Shown in pieces: positions 25,889-35,447 of a stretch of DNA of 64,000 bases. Both the position numbers and the translations under genes were made by a program. The notes beneath the pieces were generated by a model. That model was not told the DNA's origin. It saw only the letters and a list, made by a program, of their open reading frames with translations, and made no database searches. Position 1 is the first letter of the stretch; every line of letters starts with the position of its first letter. Origin of the DNA: Fusibacter paucivorans (GTDB lineage: Bacteria > Bacillota > Clostridia > Peptostreptococcales > Acidaminobacteraceae); contig NZ_JAHBCL010000002.1 in the NCBI RefSeq assembly GCF_018390735.1, forward strand, positions 124,001 through 188,000, read 5' to 3'.

Positions 25889-26857
25889 ATGAATCGAAAG
25901 TATATTGTCAAAAAACTCTTTTATGCATGTATTACGTTGATGGGCGTTCTGCTCATCAACTTCTTTCTATTTCGCATCATGCCGGGTGATCCCGTCAGCA
26001 TGCTCGTTCGAAACCCCAACGCCAATATTGAGACGGTTGAGAAAATGAAAGCAGCTTATGGTCTTGATAAATCGTTGGCTGCACAGTTTGTAACGTATGT
26101 CAGCAGTATGTTCATCGGCGATTTTGGCACCTCGTTTCATTACAATATGCCGGTGATGAAGGTCATTGGTGACCGCGTGTTTGCCACCATTCTCCTTGTT
26201 GGGACAGCAGAGATCATCGCCATCATCTTTGGTACTTTTCTCGGAATCGTTGCAGCGCACAAAAGGGGAACAAAACTGGACGTCGGTGCACTAAGCTTTT
26301 CACTTGTCACTTATGCGATGCCGTCATTCTGGCTCGGCATTCTTATGATTGCCTTTTTCAGCGGTTTTTTGGGTATTTTACCGACTTCCGGCATGACATC
26401 GCCTTCTCTCTATTTTGCTGTGGGCATGCAGCGGGCGTCTGATATAGCGGTGCACTTAGTGCTGCCCGTATTGACGCTTGCACTGGTATTGCTGGGAGAG
26501 TATATGCTGGTGATGCGCAGTTCGCTGATTGAGGTACTGACGGAAGACTATATTCTAACAGCGCGCGCAAAAGGATTCGATGATAAAACCATTCTAAAGA
26601 AACACGCGCTGCCCAATGCCATGATACCAATGGCGACACTTGTGGCAATGAGTCTTGGCTTTGTGATTGCAGGCGCGCTGCAGGTAGAGACTGTCTTTTC
26701 ATGGCCGGGACTGGGGCGTTTGATGTATGACGCGCTCCAAAACAGAGATTATCCGCTGCTGCAGGGGATCTTCTTTATCACGAGCATGTGCACCATTGGC
26801 ACGAATCTTATCTCAGATCTGTTATACGGCTACCTTGATCCAAGGGTAAAAGAGTAA
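25889..26857 (+). CDS. Peptide ABC transporter permease, DppB/OppB type
   Basis: A 322-residue inner permease with six membrane helices, N-terminal KKLFYACITLMGVLLINFFLF and the family FRIMPGDPV motif. The EAA loop lies at about residues 215-240 (LTARAKGFDDKTILKKHALPNA), which contacts the ATPases. It begins 9 nt after the binding protein gene. A 136-nt gap with a short direct repeat separates it from the next permease. Confidence 0.93.
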   Translation: MNRKYIVKKLFYACITLMGVLLINFFLFRIMPGDPVSMLVRNPNANIETVEKMKAAYGLDKSLAAQFVTYVSSMFIGDFGTSFHYNMPVMKVIGDRVFATILLVGTAEIIAIIFGTFLGIVAAHKRGTKLDVGALSFSLVTYAMPSFWLGILMIAFFSGFLGILPTSGMTSPSLYFAVGMQRASDIAVHLVLPVLTLALVLLGEYMLVMRSSLIEVLTEDYILTARAKGFDDKTILKKHALPNAMIPMATLVAMSLGFVIAGALQVETVFSWPGLGRLMYDALQNRDYPLLQGIFFITSMCTIGTNLISDLLYGYLDPRVKE

Positions 26858-26882
26858 AGGCATCAAAAGGCATCAAAAGGCG
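26856..26882 (+). repeat. Short 10-bp direct repeat between permease genes
   Basis: The unit CATCAAAAGG occurs twice (26861-26880), preceded by a partial copy and followed by a diverged one. No gene lies in the 136-nt gap. Confidence 0.5.
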
Positions 26883-26993
26883 TGGAAACACAATAAAGGG
26901 TTAACATCGTGACATATAAAAGGACAATCGCTTATTAGCAATATAAAGCGAATTGAAGCAGTAACGAATAAAGCAACATAAAGGATTTAACAT

Positions 26994-27842
26994 ATGAAAG
27001 AAAATCAGTTTATCAAACAGTTTCTGAAGAATAAAATGGGCGTCGTCGGGTTTAGTATGCTCGTCATCTTCATACTCATTGCACTCTTTGGCCCAATGAT
27101 CGTCCAATACGATCCTCAGGTCTTCGGCGAGAGAGCAGATGTTTTGAATCCGCCAAGTGCGGCACACTGGCTTGGAACCGATGATCTGGGGCGAGATGTC
27201 TTTAAAGCGCTGATTGCCGGCAGCCGCGTCTCCTTAATCGTCGGTGTTGCGGCGACGTTTATCTCGATGTTTATTGGCACCAGCGTCGGTATTTTCTCCG
27301 GCTATCTGGGCGGAAAGACGGACAACGTGCTCATGCGCATTACCGATGTGTTTCTGGTTTTACCGTGGCTGCCGCTAATGCTCGTGCTTGCGGCACTGCT
27401 TGGCTCAAATATCTGGAATATTATTTTTGTCATTGGCATCACGGGGTGGGCGGGTACCGCCAGAATTGTCAGAGCGCAGACACTCACTGAAAAAGAGCGT
27501 CAGTACATTGAACGGTCAAAATCGTTTGGGGCATCGAATCTCTTTATCATTTGGCATCATATATTCCCAAATGTATTCCCGTTGGTATTTGCCAATACGA
27601 TTTTGGTGACAGCTACCTCTATTTTGTCTGAAACGACGCTGAGTTTCCTAGGCATGGGGGATGTATCGAAGCCGAGCTGGGGAACGACACTGCATTTTGC
27701 CTTTGAATCAGGTGCACTGAGCAATAAGGCTTATTGGTACTTTATGCCGCCCGGGGTTTGCGTGCTGCTGTTGGTGCTGGCATTTACACTTATGGGGTTT
27801 GCACTGGATGAAATCGTTAATCCTAAATTGAGACAACGTTAA
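26994..27842 (+). CDS. Peptide ABC transporter permease, DppC/OppC type
   Basis: A 282-residue permease with the DppC hallmark HWLGTDDLGRDVF at about residues 57-69 following the first helix, and an EAA loop near IERSKSFGASNLFIIWHHIFPN (about 170-190, quoted in part). Six helices. AAAGGATT precedes the ATG. It pairs with the DppB-type protein to form the channel of the importer. Confidence 0.93.
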   Translation: MKENQFIKQFLKNKMGVVGFSMLVIFILIALFGPMIVQYDPQVFGERADVLNPPSAAHWLGTDDLGRDVFKALIAGSRVSLIVGVAATFISMFIGTSVGIFSGYLGGKTDNVLMRITDVFLVLPWLPLMLVLAALLGSNIWNIIFVIGITGWAGTARIVRAQTLTEKERQYIERSKSFGASNLFIIWHHIFPNVFPLVFANTILVTATSILSETTLSFLGMGDVSKPSWGTTLHFAFESGALSNKAYWYFMPPGVCVLLLVLAFTLMGFALDEIVNPKLRQR

Positions 27843-27856
27843 ACGGGGAGGCACAA

Positions 27857-28816
27857 TTGGCATTATTAGAGGTTGATTCACTAAAAATAGCATTTGAACT
27901 CACCGGCGGCAAACGCTTAAAAGCGGTTAACGGGATCAGTTTTTCCCTAGATGAAGGCGAAACACTGGCACTCGTAGGCGAATCCGGTTCGGGTAAAACG
28001 ACGGCAGCGCTGTCGCTAATGCGGCTGTTGCCTAAGAATGCCGTCATTGATGGCGGTGAGATTCGATATAAGCAGAGAGATGTCCTGACGGCACCGGAAG
28101 GCATGATCCAAAAGTTAAGATGGAAAGAGATCGCCATGATTTTTCAAGGGGCGATGAATGCATTAAATCCCGTTTTGACCATTGAAAAACAAATGGTTGA
28201 GGCGATTTTACTCCATGAAACGGTATCAAATGAGGCCGCCTACGCGCGTGCTGAAATGCTGATGCGGCGCGTGGAGATTGACCCAAAACGGTTGAAACAG
28301 TATCCGCACCAGTTCAGCGGTGGCATGCGTCAGCGGGTTATGATCGCAATGGCGCTTGCATGTGAACCGAAAATTGTTATTGGTGATGAGCCGACGACAG
28401 CATTAGACGTCATGGTACAGGCACAAATCTTTGAATTGCTGGAGTCATTGAAAAAGGAAATGGGCTTGTCCATGATTCTCATTACACATGATTTATCCAT
28501 TCTTGGGGACATCTGTGATAAAGTAGCGGTTATGTATGCAGGTGAAATTGTGGAAAGCGGCAGTGTAGAAGCGATTTATGAAGATGCTCGTCATCCCTAT
28601 ACGCAAAAACTGCTGGCGGCATATCCGATTATTGGGAAAAAGAGAGGGTTGCCGGATTTTATTCCCGGTCAACCACTGGATATGACGAAACCTGTACAAG
28701 GATGTGCTTTTTACAGCCGATGTCACAAGGCAATGCCGATCTGCCTATCGCGGCCGCCGCTGCGAACGGTTGAGGGTGCACATCAATTTCTTTGTCATTT
28801 AGAGGGGGAAGCATAA
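27857..28816 (+). CDS. Peptide ABC transporter ATPase, DppD/OppD type
   Basis: A 319-residue ATPase with Walker A GESGSGKTT, Q-loop in IFQGAMNALNPV, signature FSGGMRQRV, Walker B IVIGDEPTTALD and the C-terminal oligopeptide domain with the four-Cys iron-sulfur motif region (GCAFYSRCHKAMPIC and LCHLEGEA). The start is TTG at 27857 after GGGGAGG. It overlaps the next gene by one base. Confidence 0.93.
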   Translation: MALLEVDSLKIAFELTGGKRLKAVNGISFSLDEGETLALVGESGSGKTTAALSLMRLLPKNAVIDGGEIRYKQRDVLTAPEGMIQKLRWKEIAMIFQGAMNALNPVLTIEKQMVEAILLHETVSNEAAYARAEMLMRRVEIDPKRLKQYPHQFSGGMRQRVMIAMALACEPKIVIGDEPTTALDVMVQAQIFELLESLKKEMGLSMILITHDLSILGDICDKVAVMYAGEIVESGSVEAIYEDARHPYTQKLLAAYPIIGKKRGLPDFIPGQPLDMTKPVQGCAFYSRCHKAMPICLSRPPLRTVEGAHQFLCHLEGEA

Positions 28817-29829
28817 TGGACGCATTAATTGAACTTAAAAATGTCACCGTGAAGTTTCCTGTAAAGCCCAGTTTTATAGATGTGCTAAAAGGCAAGCCGC
28901 AACGGGTTGTCCACGCGGTAAATGGCGTTGATTTAACCGTGATGCCCGGTGAAATCATAGCGCTTGTCGGTGAAAGCGGTTCTGGCAAGACGACGTTGGG
29001 CAAGGCAATCAATGCACTTCATCCAAGTGAGGTTGTGGGCGGTACGATTTGCTTTGAAGGGGAGCCGATATTTGGTACGGATGGAAAATTAAAACCGGGT
29101 TACCGTGAAAAAGTCGCCATGATTTTTCAAGATCCCTATCAGTCGCTTAACCCTAAGCAAACCATTGAAAAAATTGTCGCAGAGCCCCTTATGATTCAAC
29201 AGAAGAATCTCTCGCGGGATAAAATGCGGGCAAGTGTTGTGACAGCATTGGAGCAGGCTGGTTTAACACCGGGAGAATCGTTTTTAAATCGGTATCCCCA
29301 CGAACTCTCCGGCGGGCAGCGCCAGCGTGTTGTCATAGCAGGTGCGCTTATTGTTAAACCAAAATTGATTATTGCCGATGAACCTGTTTCAATGCTGGAC
29401 GTATCCATCCGCTCTGAGATTTTAAAATTACTGATGGAATTGAGAGAACGCCAACAGATTGCCTATCTCTTTATTACACATGATATTGCTTTGGCTTGGG
29501 CCATTGCAGATAAGATTGCCGTGATGTACCTAGGGACGATTTTAGAGTATGGCAGTGCTGAAAATGTTATTCAATCACCCAAAAATCCCTATACGCAAGC
29601 ACTGATTGAGATCATGCCAAAGATGAAGATGCGACGTTCGGAAAAGCGCGCACTGTTGACTGGTGAAATGCCTGATCCAATTGATTTGCCTAAAGGCTGT
29701 GTTTTCCAAAGCAGATGTCCACGTGCAGCAGATGGGTGCATGCATGAAAAACCTAAGCTGACCCTTGTGGGTGAAGCGCATTACAGTGTGTGCGAATGTC
29801 AATTAGAGGAGATGCGTGTGAATGAATAA
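28816..29829 (+). CDS. Peptide ABC transporter ATPase, DppF/OppF type
   Basis: A 337-residue ATPase with Walker A GESGSGKTT, signature LSGGQRQRV, Walker B LIIADEPVSMLD and a C-terminal oligopeptide-ABC domain with GCVFQSRCPRAADGC. I use the ATG at 28816 (overlapping the previous stop, TAATG) because GAGGGGG precedes it. It overlaps the following peptidase gene by 8 nt, so importer and peptidase are translationally coupled. Confidence 0.93.
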   Translation: MDALIELKNVTVKFPVKPSFIDVLKGKPQRVVHAVNGVDLTVMPGEIIALVGESGSGKTTLGKAINALHPSEVVGGTICFEGEPIFGTDGKLKPGYREKVAMIFQDPYQSLNPKQTIEKIVAEPLMIQQKNLSRDKMRASVVTALEQAGLTPGESFLNRYPHELSGGQRQRVVIAGALIVKPKLIIADEPVSMLDVSIRSEILKLLMELRERQQIAYLFITHDIALAWAIADKIAVMYLGTILEYGSAENVIQSPKNPYTQALIEIMPKMKMRRSEKRALLTGEMPDPIDLPKGCVFQSRCPRAADGCMHEKPKLTLVGEAHYSVCECQLEEMRVNE

Positions 29830-31030
29830 TCATCACTGGATTTGGGATGTAGTAACGTCGGACGAAGTTGTTGAGGCGACGGCAAATGCAGTCAAAACGG
29901 CAAGTTATTCGGGATTAGAGAATCAGGAAGCGCAGATGGCAGCCTATATTGGCCGTATTCTGGCTTCAGAGGGGATTGAACATACAATTGAGTGCGTCGA
30001 GAAGGGGCGCTATAACGTCATTGCAAGACTGAAAGGCGGGCGAAAAGGCAAAAGACTGATACTGAACGGCCATATGGATACGGTGCCGCTTTATGGTATG
30101 TATGATGGTTTAATGCCACGCATTGAAGACGGCAAGCTGTATGGACGCGGTGCCGTTGACATGAAAGGCCCTTTGATGGCGATGCTCTACGCGATCATTG
30201 CCATCAAGCGCAAAGCGATTGCCTTTGACGGTGAAATTATACTGGTGTGTGTTGCCGATGAAGAAGAGCGCAGTCTTGGCAGTATTCATTATTTGGAAAA
30301 TCATACAGATGGCGCTGATGGCGTCGTCGTGGGCGAACCGACAAATTTAATCATATGTCCTGCTCATCGCGGGCTGCAATGGATTGAAATTATGGTTGAA
30401 GGCAAAACCGTGCACGGCGGTAATCAGGCATCAGGGCTCAATGCCATTGACGTAGCAGGTGAATTGATCTGCTATTTAAAAGTCGAGATGGCAAAAGTTA
30501 TCGAAGCATCCAGCCATCCGCTGATTGGCAAGGGCTCTTTTAATATTGGAACGATCAATGGCGGCACACAGCCGAGTACAGTTGCAGGAAAATGTATGCT
30601 CACTTTTGATCGAAGATGGGTGCCGGGCGAAACGCTCGAGACCATACTCAGTCAAGTGTCAGCGATGCTCGAATGTTTTCTGAAATTGCATCCGGGGTAT
30701 AAAATATCGTATCGGTCAATGGCAGAAAACGTTATGAAGGGCGACTACAGTCATGAGAGCATGAACACACCATTAAATGCGGCAATTGTACAGGCTGCGG
30801 TGAAATCAGTCGAATCGATTGGCCGCCAAAGTGAAATCAGCTTTTTTCCCGCGTGGAGTGATGGCGCACTTTTTCAGCATTTTTTTAATATGCCGACGAT
30901 TGTTTTCGGACCCGGCAATTTAGCGACGGCACACTCGGACGAAGAATACATTGAAATTGAAGAACTCGTTGCAGGAACAGAAGCATATGCGGGATTAATA
31001 CGATCTTTTTTTGAAGAGACGGTGGTGTGA
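29822..31030 (+). CDS. M20 family peptidase (ArgE/DapE/carboxypeptidase type)
   Basis: A 402-residue zinc peptidase with metal-site motifs NGHMDTVPL (His and Asp), GRGAVDMKGP and VADEEERSLG (catalytic Glu). The lid domain begins after EPTNLIICPAHRG. It starts inside the last codons of the importer ATPase gene. Likely role: hydrolysis of imported peptides or N-acylated amino acids in the cytoplasm. The precise specificity of M20A members cannot be read from sequence. Confidence 0.88.
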   Translation: MNNHHWIWDVVTSDEVVEATANAVKTASYSGLENQEAQMAAYIGRILASEGIEHTIECVEKGRYNVIARLKGGRKGKRLILNGHMDTVPLYGMYDGLMPRIEDGKLYGRGAVDMKGPLMAMLYAIIAIKRKAIAFDGEIILVCVADEEERSLGSIHYLENHTDGADGVVVGEPTNLIICPAHRGLQWIEIMVEGKTVHGGNQASGLNAIDVAGELICYLKVEMAKVIEASSHPLIGKGSFNIGTINGGTQPSTVAGKCMLTFDRRWVPGETLETILSQVSAMLECFLKLHPGYKISYRSMAENVMKGDYSHESMNTPLNAAIVQAAVKSVESIGRQSEISFFPAWSDGALFQHFFNMPTIVFGPGNLATAHSDEEYIEIEELVAGTEAYAGLIRSFFEETVV

Positions 31031-32445
31031 TGCATAAGCAGAAACAGAAACGTGATTCGAAGCGTGCTTTTAAAGCGTTGGATCGCCTTAAATTTAATAA
31101 AGATCTTTCACAGTTAATTGCCATTCAAAGTGTTTCTGAAAATCCGACAGGCGTTAAGCAAGCACTGCATACAATGCTTACCTTGGGCAAAGCAATGGGG
31201 TTTGAGACACATGCGCTGCTTGAAGATCGCGTCGGGGTTATCGAAATCGGAAAAGGCCTTGAAACCGTAGGGATTCTCGTGCATGTTGACGTCGTCCCGG
31301 CCGGCAATGATGCACATTGGCATTATCCGCCGTTTGAACTGACAGAAGCACATGACAGCTACTATGGACGAGGTGTGGCAGATGACAAAGGGCCTGCTTT
31401 GGCAGCGCTTTATGCGATGGCACAGCTTCTGCCCTATAAAAACGAAATGAAAAAACGCGTTCAGATGATTGTCGGGACACAGGAAGAAACCACTTGGCAT
31501 GATATGGCTGCTTATTGCGAAACACAAGTGCTGCCGGATTACGGTTTTACGCCAGACGGTGAATTTCCCATTACCAATATGGAAAAAGGTTATGTTGACG
31601 TCGAATTAAAATTCCCTCGGCATTTTCAAGGCAGGACAATTGATTTGATGGGCGGTGATTCCAAGAACACCATTCCAGATTTTGCACAAATTGAATTGAG
31701 TCATTTTTCTAAGGAGATGCTCAGTGTCTTGCGGGACACGGAGACAATGACTGAAAACGATAATGGTACGACAACCGTGCGCGCTATGGGAAAATCAGTT
31801 CATTCCTCAAGCCCTCAAGATGGTGAAAATGCCATTGTCAAACTTTGCCACACACTTTTTGGCAAACTGTCATTGCTGCCGGAAATTGCAGCACTCGTCA
31901 TTTTTGTTGAAAGAGAATTGAAAGACGATCTCTTTGGGACTTCTTTGGGACTGAATAGGGGACAGCAGATTTATGAAGGCCAAGATGCGCATGTCACCGT
32001 GATATCGCCAACCATGCTGCGAACAACTGAAGATTCCTTTATTTTAAATATCAATATGCGCCAAACGATTGGACTGACTCAATCGCAAATTGCTGCAGCT
32101 TTTCATGAAAAGGCGGCATGTTATGGATTCACATTTGAGATCGTCGACTACAAACCTTTTTTGTATGTTTCACCGAAACGGCCATTTCTACAGTGTATGG
32201 CTGAGGCATATGAAAAGGAAACCGGAAGGGAAAATGCGTTTGTTTTGGCACATGGGACTTCATATGCAAAGGCAATGCCGAATTTTGTAGCGTGGGGTCC
32301 TTATTTTCCTGAGGATGAAGACACCTGTCATGAAAATGATGAAAGTATTCGGATAGAAACGCTTCATGCTGCTTACCGCGTTTATGCAGAGGCGCTGTTT
32401 CAAATGGCGTTTGATGAGCGGCTTTTAATAGGCGGGAATGATTGA
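31030..32445 (+). CDS. M20 dipeptidase, PepV/Sapep-like
   Basis: A 471-residue dinuclear zinc dipeptidase. Motifs are VHVDVVPAGND, YGRGVADDKGPALAALYA and IVGTQEETTWHD, with the larger insert of PepV-type enzymes (471 residues against about 400 for ArgE types) and a terminal GTSYAKAMPNFVAWGP. ATG at 31030 overlaps the TGA of the previous gene (TGATG). It completes the peptide-salvage cluster and releases free amino acids from dipeptides. A bidirectional terminator follows after a repeat block. Confidence 0.9.
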   Translation: MHKQKQKRDSKRAFKALDRLKFNKDLSQLIAIQSVSENPTGVKQALHTMLTLGKAMGFETHALLEDRVGVIEIGKGLETVGILVHVDVVPAGNDAHWHYPPFELTEAHDSYYGRGVADDKGPALAALYAMAQLLPYKNEMKKRVQMIVGTQEETTWHDMAAYCETQVLPDYGFTPDGEFPITNMEKGYVDVELKFPRHFQGRTIDLMGGDSKNTIPDFAQIELSHFSKEMLSVLRDTETMTENDNGTTTVRAMGKSVHSSSPQDGENAIVKLCHTLFGKLSLLPEIAALVIFVERELKDDLFGTSLGLNRGQQIYEGQDAHVTVISPTMLRTTEDSFILNINMRQTIGLTQSQIAAAFHEKAACYGFTFEIVDYKPFLYVSPKRPFLQCMAEAYEKETGRENAFVLAHGTSYAKAMPNFVAWGPYFPEDEDTCHENDESIRIETLHAAYRVYAEALFQMAFDERLLIGGND

Positions 32446-32481
32446 ATCGTGTGATACATGGGGCGCTTATGTCATCATATC

Positions 32482-32588
32482 GCCATTGAACCATCTATTG
32501 AACATCCATAGAGCCATCCATCGAACCATCCATTGAGCCATCCATATCCATCGAGTCATCCATAGAGCCATCTATAAAACTATCTAAA
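32482..32588. repeat. Degenerate 12-bp tandem repeat
   Basis: About nine imperfect copies of a 12-bp unit resembling CCATCCATNGAR lie between the dipeptidase stop and the terminator. On the minus strand it could read as repeated Met-Asp-Gly-Ser, but no start signal or long frame supports a gene. Confidence 0.75.
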
Positions 32589-32638
32589 AAGCCGATCGAT
32601 ACGCTTTCCCATAAGAAAGTTTAGTCGATCGGCTTTTA
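32589..32638. terminator. Bidirectional terminator between convergent genes
   Basis: AAGCCGATCGA (32589-32599) pairs with TCGATCGGCTT (32625-32635), with an inner CTTTC/GAAAG stem. A-run before and T-run after allow use on both strands. Confidence 0.85.
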
Positions 32639-32666
32639 TCATGGCTGAATGAATAAGGTGATTGAT

Positions 32667-33719
32667 CTAATGAAGCGCATCAATGAATTTTATCAGTGTT
32701 TTAACATCTTCGGGACGCGTTGCCCAGCTTGTGCAAAAACGAACGGCACTGTGTGTCGCATCAATGCGCTCGATGTATGCGTAAGTAAAATATTTTTCAA
32801 TTTCTAGGAGATCGGCATCAGGTAGAATAAAGAATTGCTGATTGGTGGGGCTGTTGACATAAGGGGTATAGCCCTTTGCCAGCATTGCGGTCTTTAAATG
32901 CATTGCCAACTCATCTGCGTGATTGCCGAGCCGACGATAGAGATCCTTTTCAAAAAAAGACAGAAACTGAATGCCCAGCAGGCGGCCTTTGGCGAGCATA
33001 GCGCCCTTTTGCTTCATGATATATCGAAAATCCTGCTTTAGCGCCGGATGATTAATGACGACAGCTTCGCCAAAGAGTGCACCCATCTTTGTACCGCCAA
33101 TGGTAAAAACATCAGAAAGCGCTGAAAAAGTCTTATCATCCAGATCATTGTCAGCGCTGCTGAGACCGTAGCCGAGACGCGCACCGTCGATAAAGAGATA
33201 GAGACCATGTTTCTGGCATATTTGATAGATAGCGGTTAAGGCATCTTTCGAATAAATGGTGCCAAGTTCTGTTGGCTGAGAAATATAGACCAATTTAGGC
33301 TGTGTGATGTGTTCGTGTGTTTCATCATTATAATGTGCTTTAACATAGGCGTCGATTTGCTCGGCGGTGATGGTGCCTTCGTTGTGCGGCAATCCGATAA
33401 CCTTGTGGCCGCAGGCTTCAATGGCGCCTGTCTCATGGACATTGATATGGCCCGTCTCTGCACAGATAACGGCTTGATGCGGTCTTAGGGCCGCGGCAAT
33501 TACAGTTAGATTGGCTTGCGTGCCGCCGACGAGGAAGTGAACATCAGCCTGTTGACATCCGAATTGACGTTTAATGGCATCGCGGGCAGAATCGCAGAAA
33601 GGGTCTTCGCCATACCCGGCGGTTTGAATCATATTGGTTTCGTTAAGACGTGCCATAATCTCTGAATGCGCGCCTTCGCTGTAGTCGTTGTTGAATCTGA
33701 TTTTCATTTCAGGTTTCAT
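32667..33719 (-). CDS. Threonine aldolase family (beta-eliminating lyase) protein
   Basis: PLP enzyme of 350 residues converting L-threonine or allo-threonine to glycine and acetaldehyde. The PLP Lys is in TIGGTKMGALFGEAV (about residue 203), the pyridine Asp in LFIDGARLGYGLSS, and the N-terminal part has FLVGGTQANLTV. An AGGAG ribosome site precedes the ATG, and a TATAAT at 33755-33760 on the minus strand is the likely -10. Monocistronic. It lies convergent with the dipeptidase gene. Confidence 0.9.
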   Translation of the reverse strand: MKPEMKIRFNNDYSEGAHSEIMARLNETNMIQTAGYGEDPFCDSARDAIKRQFGCQQADVHFLVGGTQANLTVIAAALRPHQAVICAETGHINVHETGAIEACGHKVIGLPHNEGTITAEQIDAYVKAHYNDETHEHITQPKLVYISQPTELGTIYSKDALTAIYQICQKHGLYLFIDGARLGYGLSSADNDLDDKTFSALSDVFTIGGTKMGALFGEAVVINHPALKQDFRYIMKQKGAMLAKGRLLGIQFLSFFEKDLYRRLGNHADELAMHLKTAMLAKGYTPYVNSPTNQQFFILPDADLLEIEKYFTYAYIERIDATHSAVRFCTSWATRPEDVKTLIKFIDALH

Positions 33720-33931
33720 AGCGTACTCCTTTATAATGGCTTGTTCTGAACAGCATTATACGCTTTGTCTGCTAAAAAAGCAATGAAGAGGGCGATGATT
33801 ACAATTTATGTATCTATGCGGCTTCAGCAAAAAATGATCAAGAGACTGATGAGATACAATTGCCGAAAAGTGCTAGAGCCGGTGTGTCCTTTTAAGGTAT
33901 AATGACCATAAGGGTAGGTGATGAGCTAAAG

Positions 33932-35386
33932 ATGAAATCAACAGTTACTGAATTGGAATGGCTTAATTTTGAAAAAGCGAGGCAACAAAAGGATATGGGC
34001 TTTGACGGCGTATTTTACTTTGCCGTTAAAACCACAGGCATTGTCTGCAGACCCTCTTGTCCGGCACCACCGGCAAAAAAAGAGAACGTCACCTATTACA
34101 AACAGTTAAAAGATGCCTTTGAAGACGGCTATCGGCCTTGTCACCGATGTCATCCCGAACGCGTCACCCTCGTTGATGAAGCTGCGCAAATTGTTTCCAA
34201 AGCGATGATGCTGTTGGGAAGCGGTGCCTTAAACGGTGCAGATACTGAAAAGCTTGCAAAAGCACTATTTATTAGCGAGAGACGATTAAGACAGGTTTTT
34301 AAAACCGTTCTGGGCATTTCGCCGACAAAAGTTTTAAATTATCAGCGTATTCTGTGCGCCATTCCACTTATTCAAGAGACGGCACAAAGTATGACGAGCA
34401 TTGCATTTGAAGTAGGATACAGCTCCGTTAGACAATTTAATGCGCAGTTCAAATTAATTGTCGGATGTACGCCGACGGCAATGCGCGATAAAATGATGCC
34501 GACTTATCCAATGCCTAAACTCACGCTCTATCTTCGGTCGAAATCTGAAGTGGGATTTGAAACTGTTTTTTCATTTATGAAACCAAGACTCTTGCGCGGG
34601 GTTGAGGCGATAAACGGTGATGCCTATCAACGTACATATTATATTGAAACGGGCAGCGGCTATTTTACAGTTTGTCCCGGCGATCATCCTGCATTACTAA
34701 AGCTTGACGTTTATACTCGTGATTTTGACAGCATTTTTGACGTTTTTCTGCGTGTTCGGCGGATGTTTGATATGGATGCTCCCATTTCAGAGATCACAGC
34801 CTATTTAAAGCGTTTTGAAATGCTGCAATCAGGCTTTGTCGATCAGTATGTACCGCGACTGCCGACAGCATTTGATGCTTTTGAATTTTTAGTCAGGGCT
34901 ATTTTAGGACAGCAAATCACCGTGAAGGCGGCAACGACTTTAGCCCAACGCATTGTCGAAAGGGCGGATTTGAAAACAGCCGATGATTTTCCGACTGGCT
35001 TGACACATTTTTTTCCCAATATTAATACGTGCAGTGTGCTTTCGCTTGAAGGATTGGGGATTACAGCAACGCGTCAGGCGACGCTAAAGCGCGTCATGCA
35101 AGCATTGTTGGACAATGAATTCAGTTTATCACCCTACCAGTCCTATGACGTTTTCAAAAAGGCGTTTGGTGTTGTAAAAGGCATTGGCGACTGGACGGTC
35201 AATTATGTTGCCATGCGCGGGCTAGGCATGAAAGACAGTTTTCCGGCATCGGACCTCGGTGTGATAAACGTTCTGGCGGCTATGAACGATGGACAAAAGA
35301 TGAAGCCGAAGGCAATTGAACAGCTTGCCGAACAATGGCGGCCGTATCGGGCGTATGCAACGCTTTGCCTGTGGCGAAACTATTAA
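33932..35386 (+). CDS. Ada-AlkA fusion: methylphosphotriester-sensing AraC regulator with 3-methyladenine glycosylase
   Basis: A 484-residue fusion. Residues 1-75 form the Ada zinc domain with the methyl-acceptor Cys in GIVCRPSCPAP and the other ligands in YRPCHRCHP. An AraC helix-turn-helix pair follows (about 85-190, ISERRLRQVFKTVLGISPTK). The remainder is AlkA, with ILGQQITVKAA, VKGIGDWTVNYVAMRG and catalytic Asp in PASDLGV. It both senses phosphate methylation and excises alkylated bases. I chose the ATG at 33932; the one at 33902 overlaps a TATAAT (33898-33903). Ogt follows. Confidence 0.92.
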   Translation: MKSTVTELEWLNFEKARQQKDMGFDGVFYFAVKTTGIVCRPSCPAPPAKKENVTYYKQLKDAFEDGYRPCHRCHPERVTLVDEAAQIVSKAMMLLGSGALNGADTEKLAKALFISERRLRQVFKTVLGISPTKVLNYQRILCAIPLIQETAQSMTSIAFEVGYSSVRQFNAQFKLIVGCTPTAMRDKMMPTYPMPKLTLYLRSKSEVGFETVFSFMKPRLLRGVEAINGDAYQRTYYIETGSGYFTVCPGDHPALLKLDVYTRDFDSIFDVFLRVRRMFDMDAPISEITAYLKRFEMLQSGFVDQYVPRLPTAFDAFEFLVRAILGQQITVKAATTLAQRIVERADLKTADDFPTGLTHFFPNINTCSVLSLEGLGITATRQATLKRVMQALLDNEFSLSPYQSYDVFKKAFGVVKGIGDWTVNYVAMRGLGMKDSFPASDLGVINVLAAMNDGQKMKPKAIEQLAEQWRPYRAYATLCLWRNY

Positions 35387-35447
35387 ATAGAATAAATTGA
35401 TAAGCGATTTGAAGCGGCAGTCAGTACAATATATTGGAGGCATAGAG

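Noticed and set aside
25645-25911. Minus-strand frame opposite the end of the peptide-binding protein
   Set aside because: Shadow of the low-complexity linker and membrane helix of the real gene.
32482-32588. CRISPR array
   Set aside because: The unit is only 12 bp, degenerate, and without spacers.
33902-33931. ATG at 33902 as start of the Ada-AlkA gene
   Set aside because: It overlaps a TATAAT box and has no ribosome site; the Ada domain is complete from the ATG at 33932.
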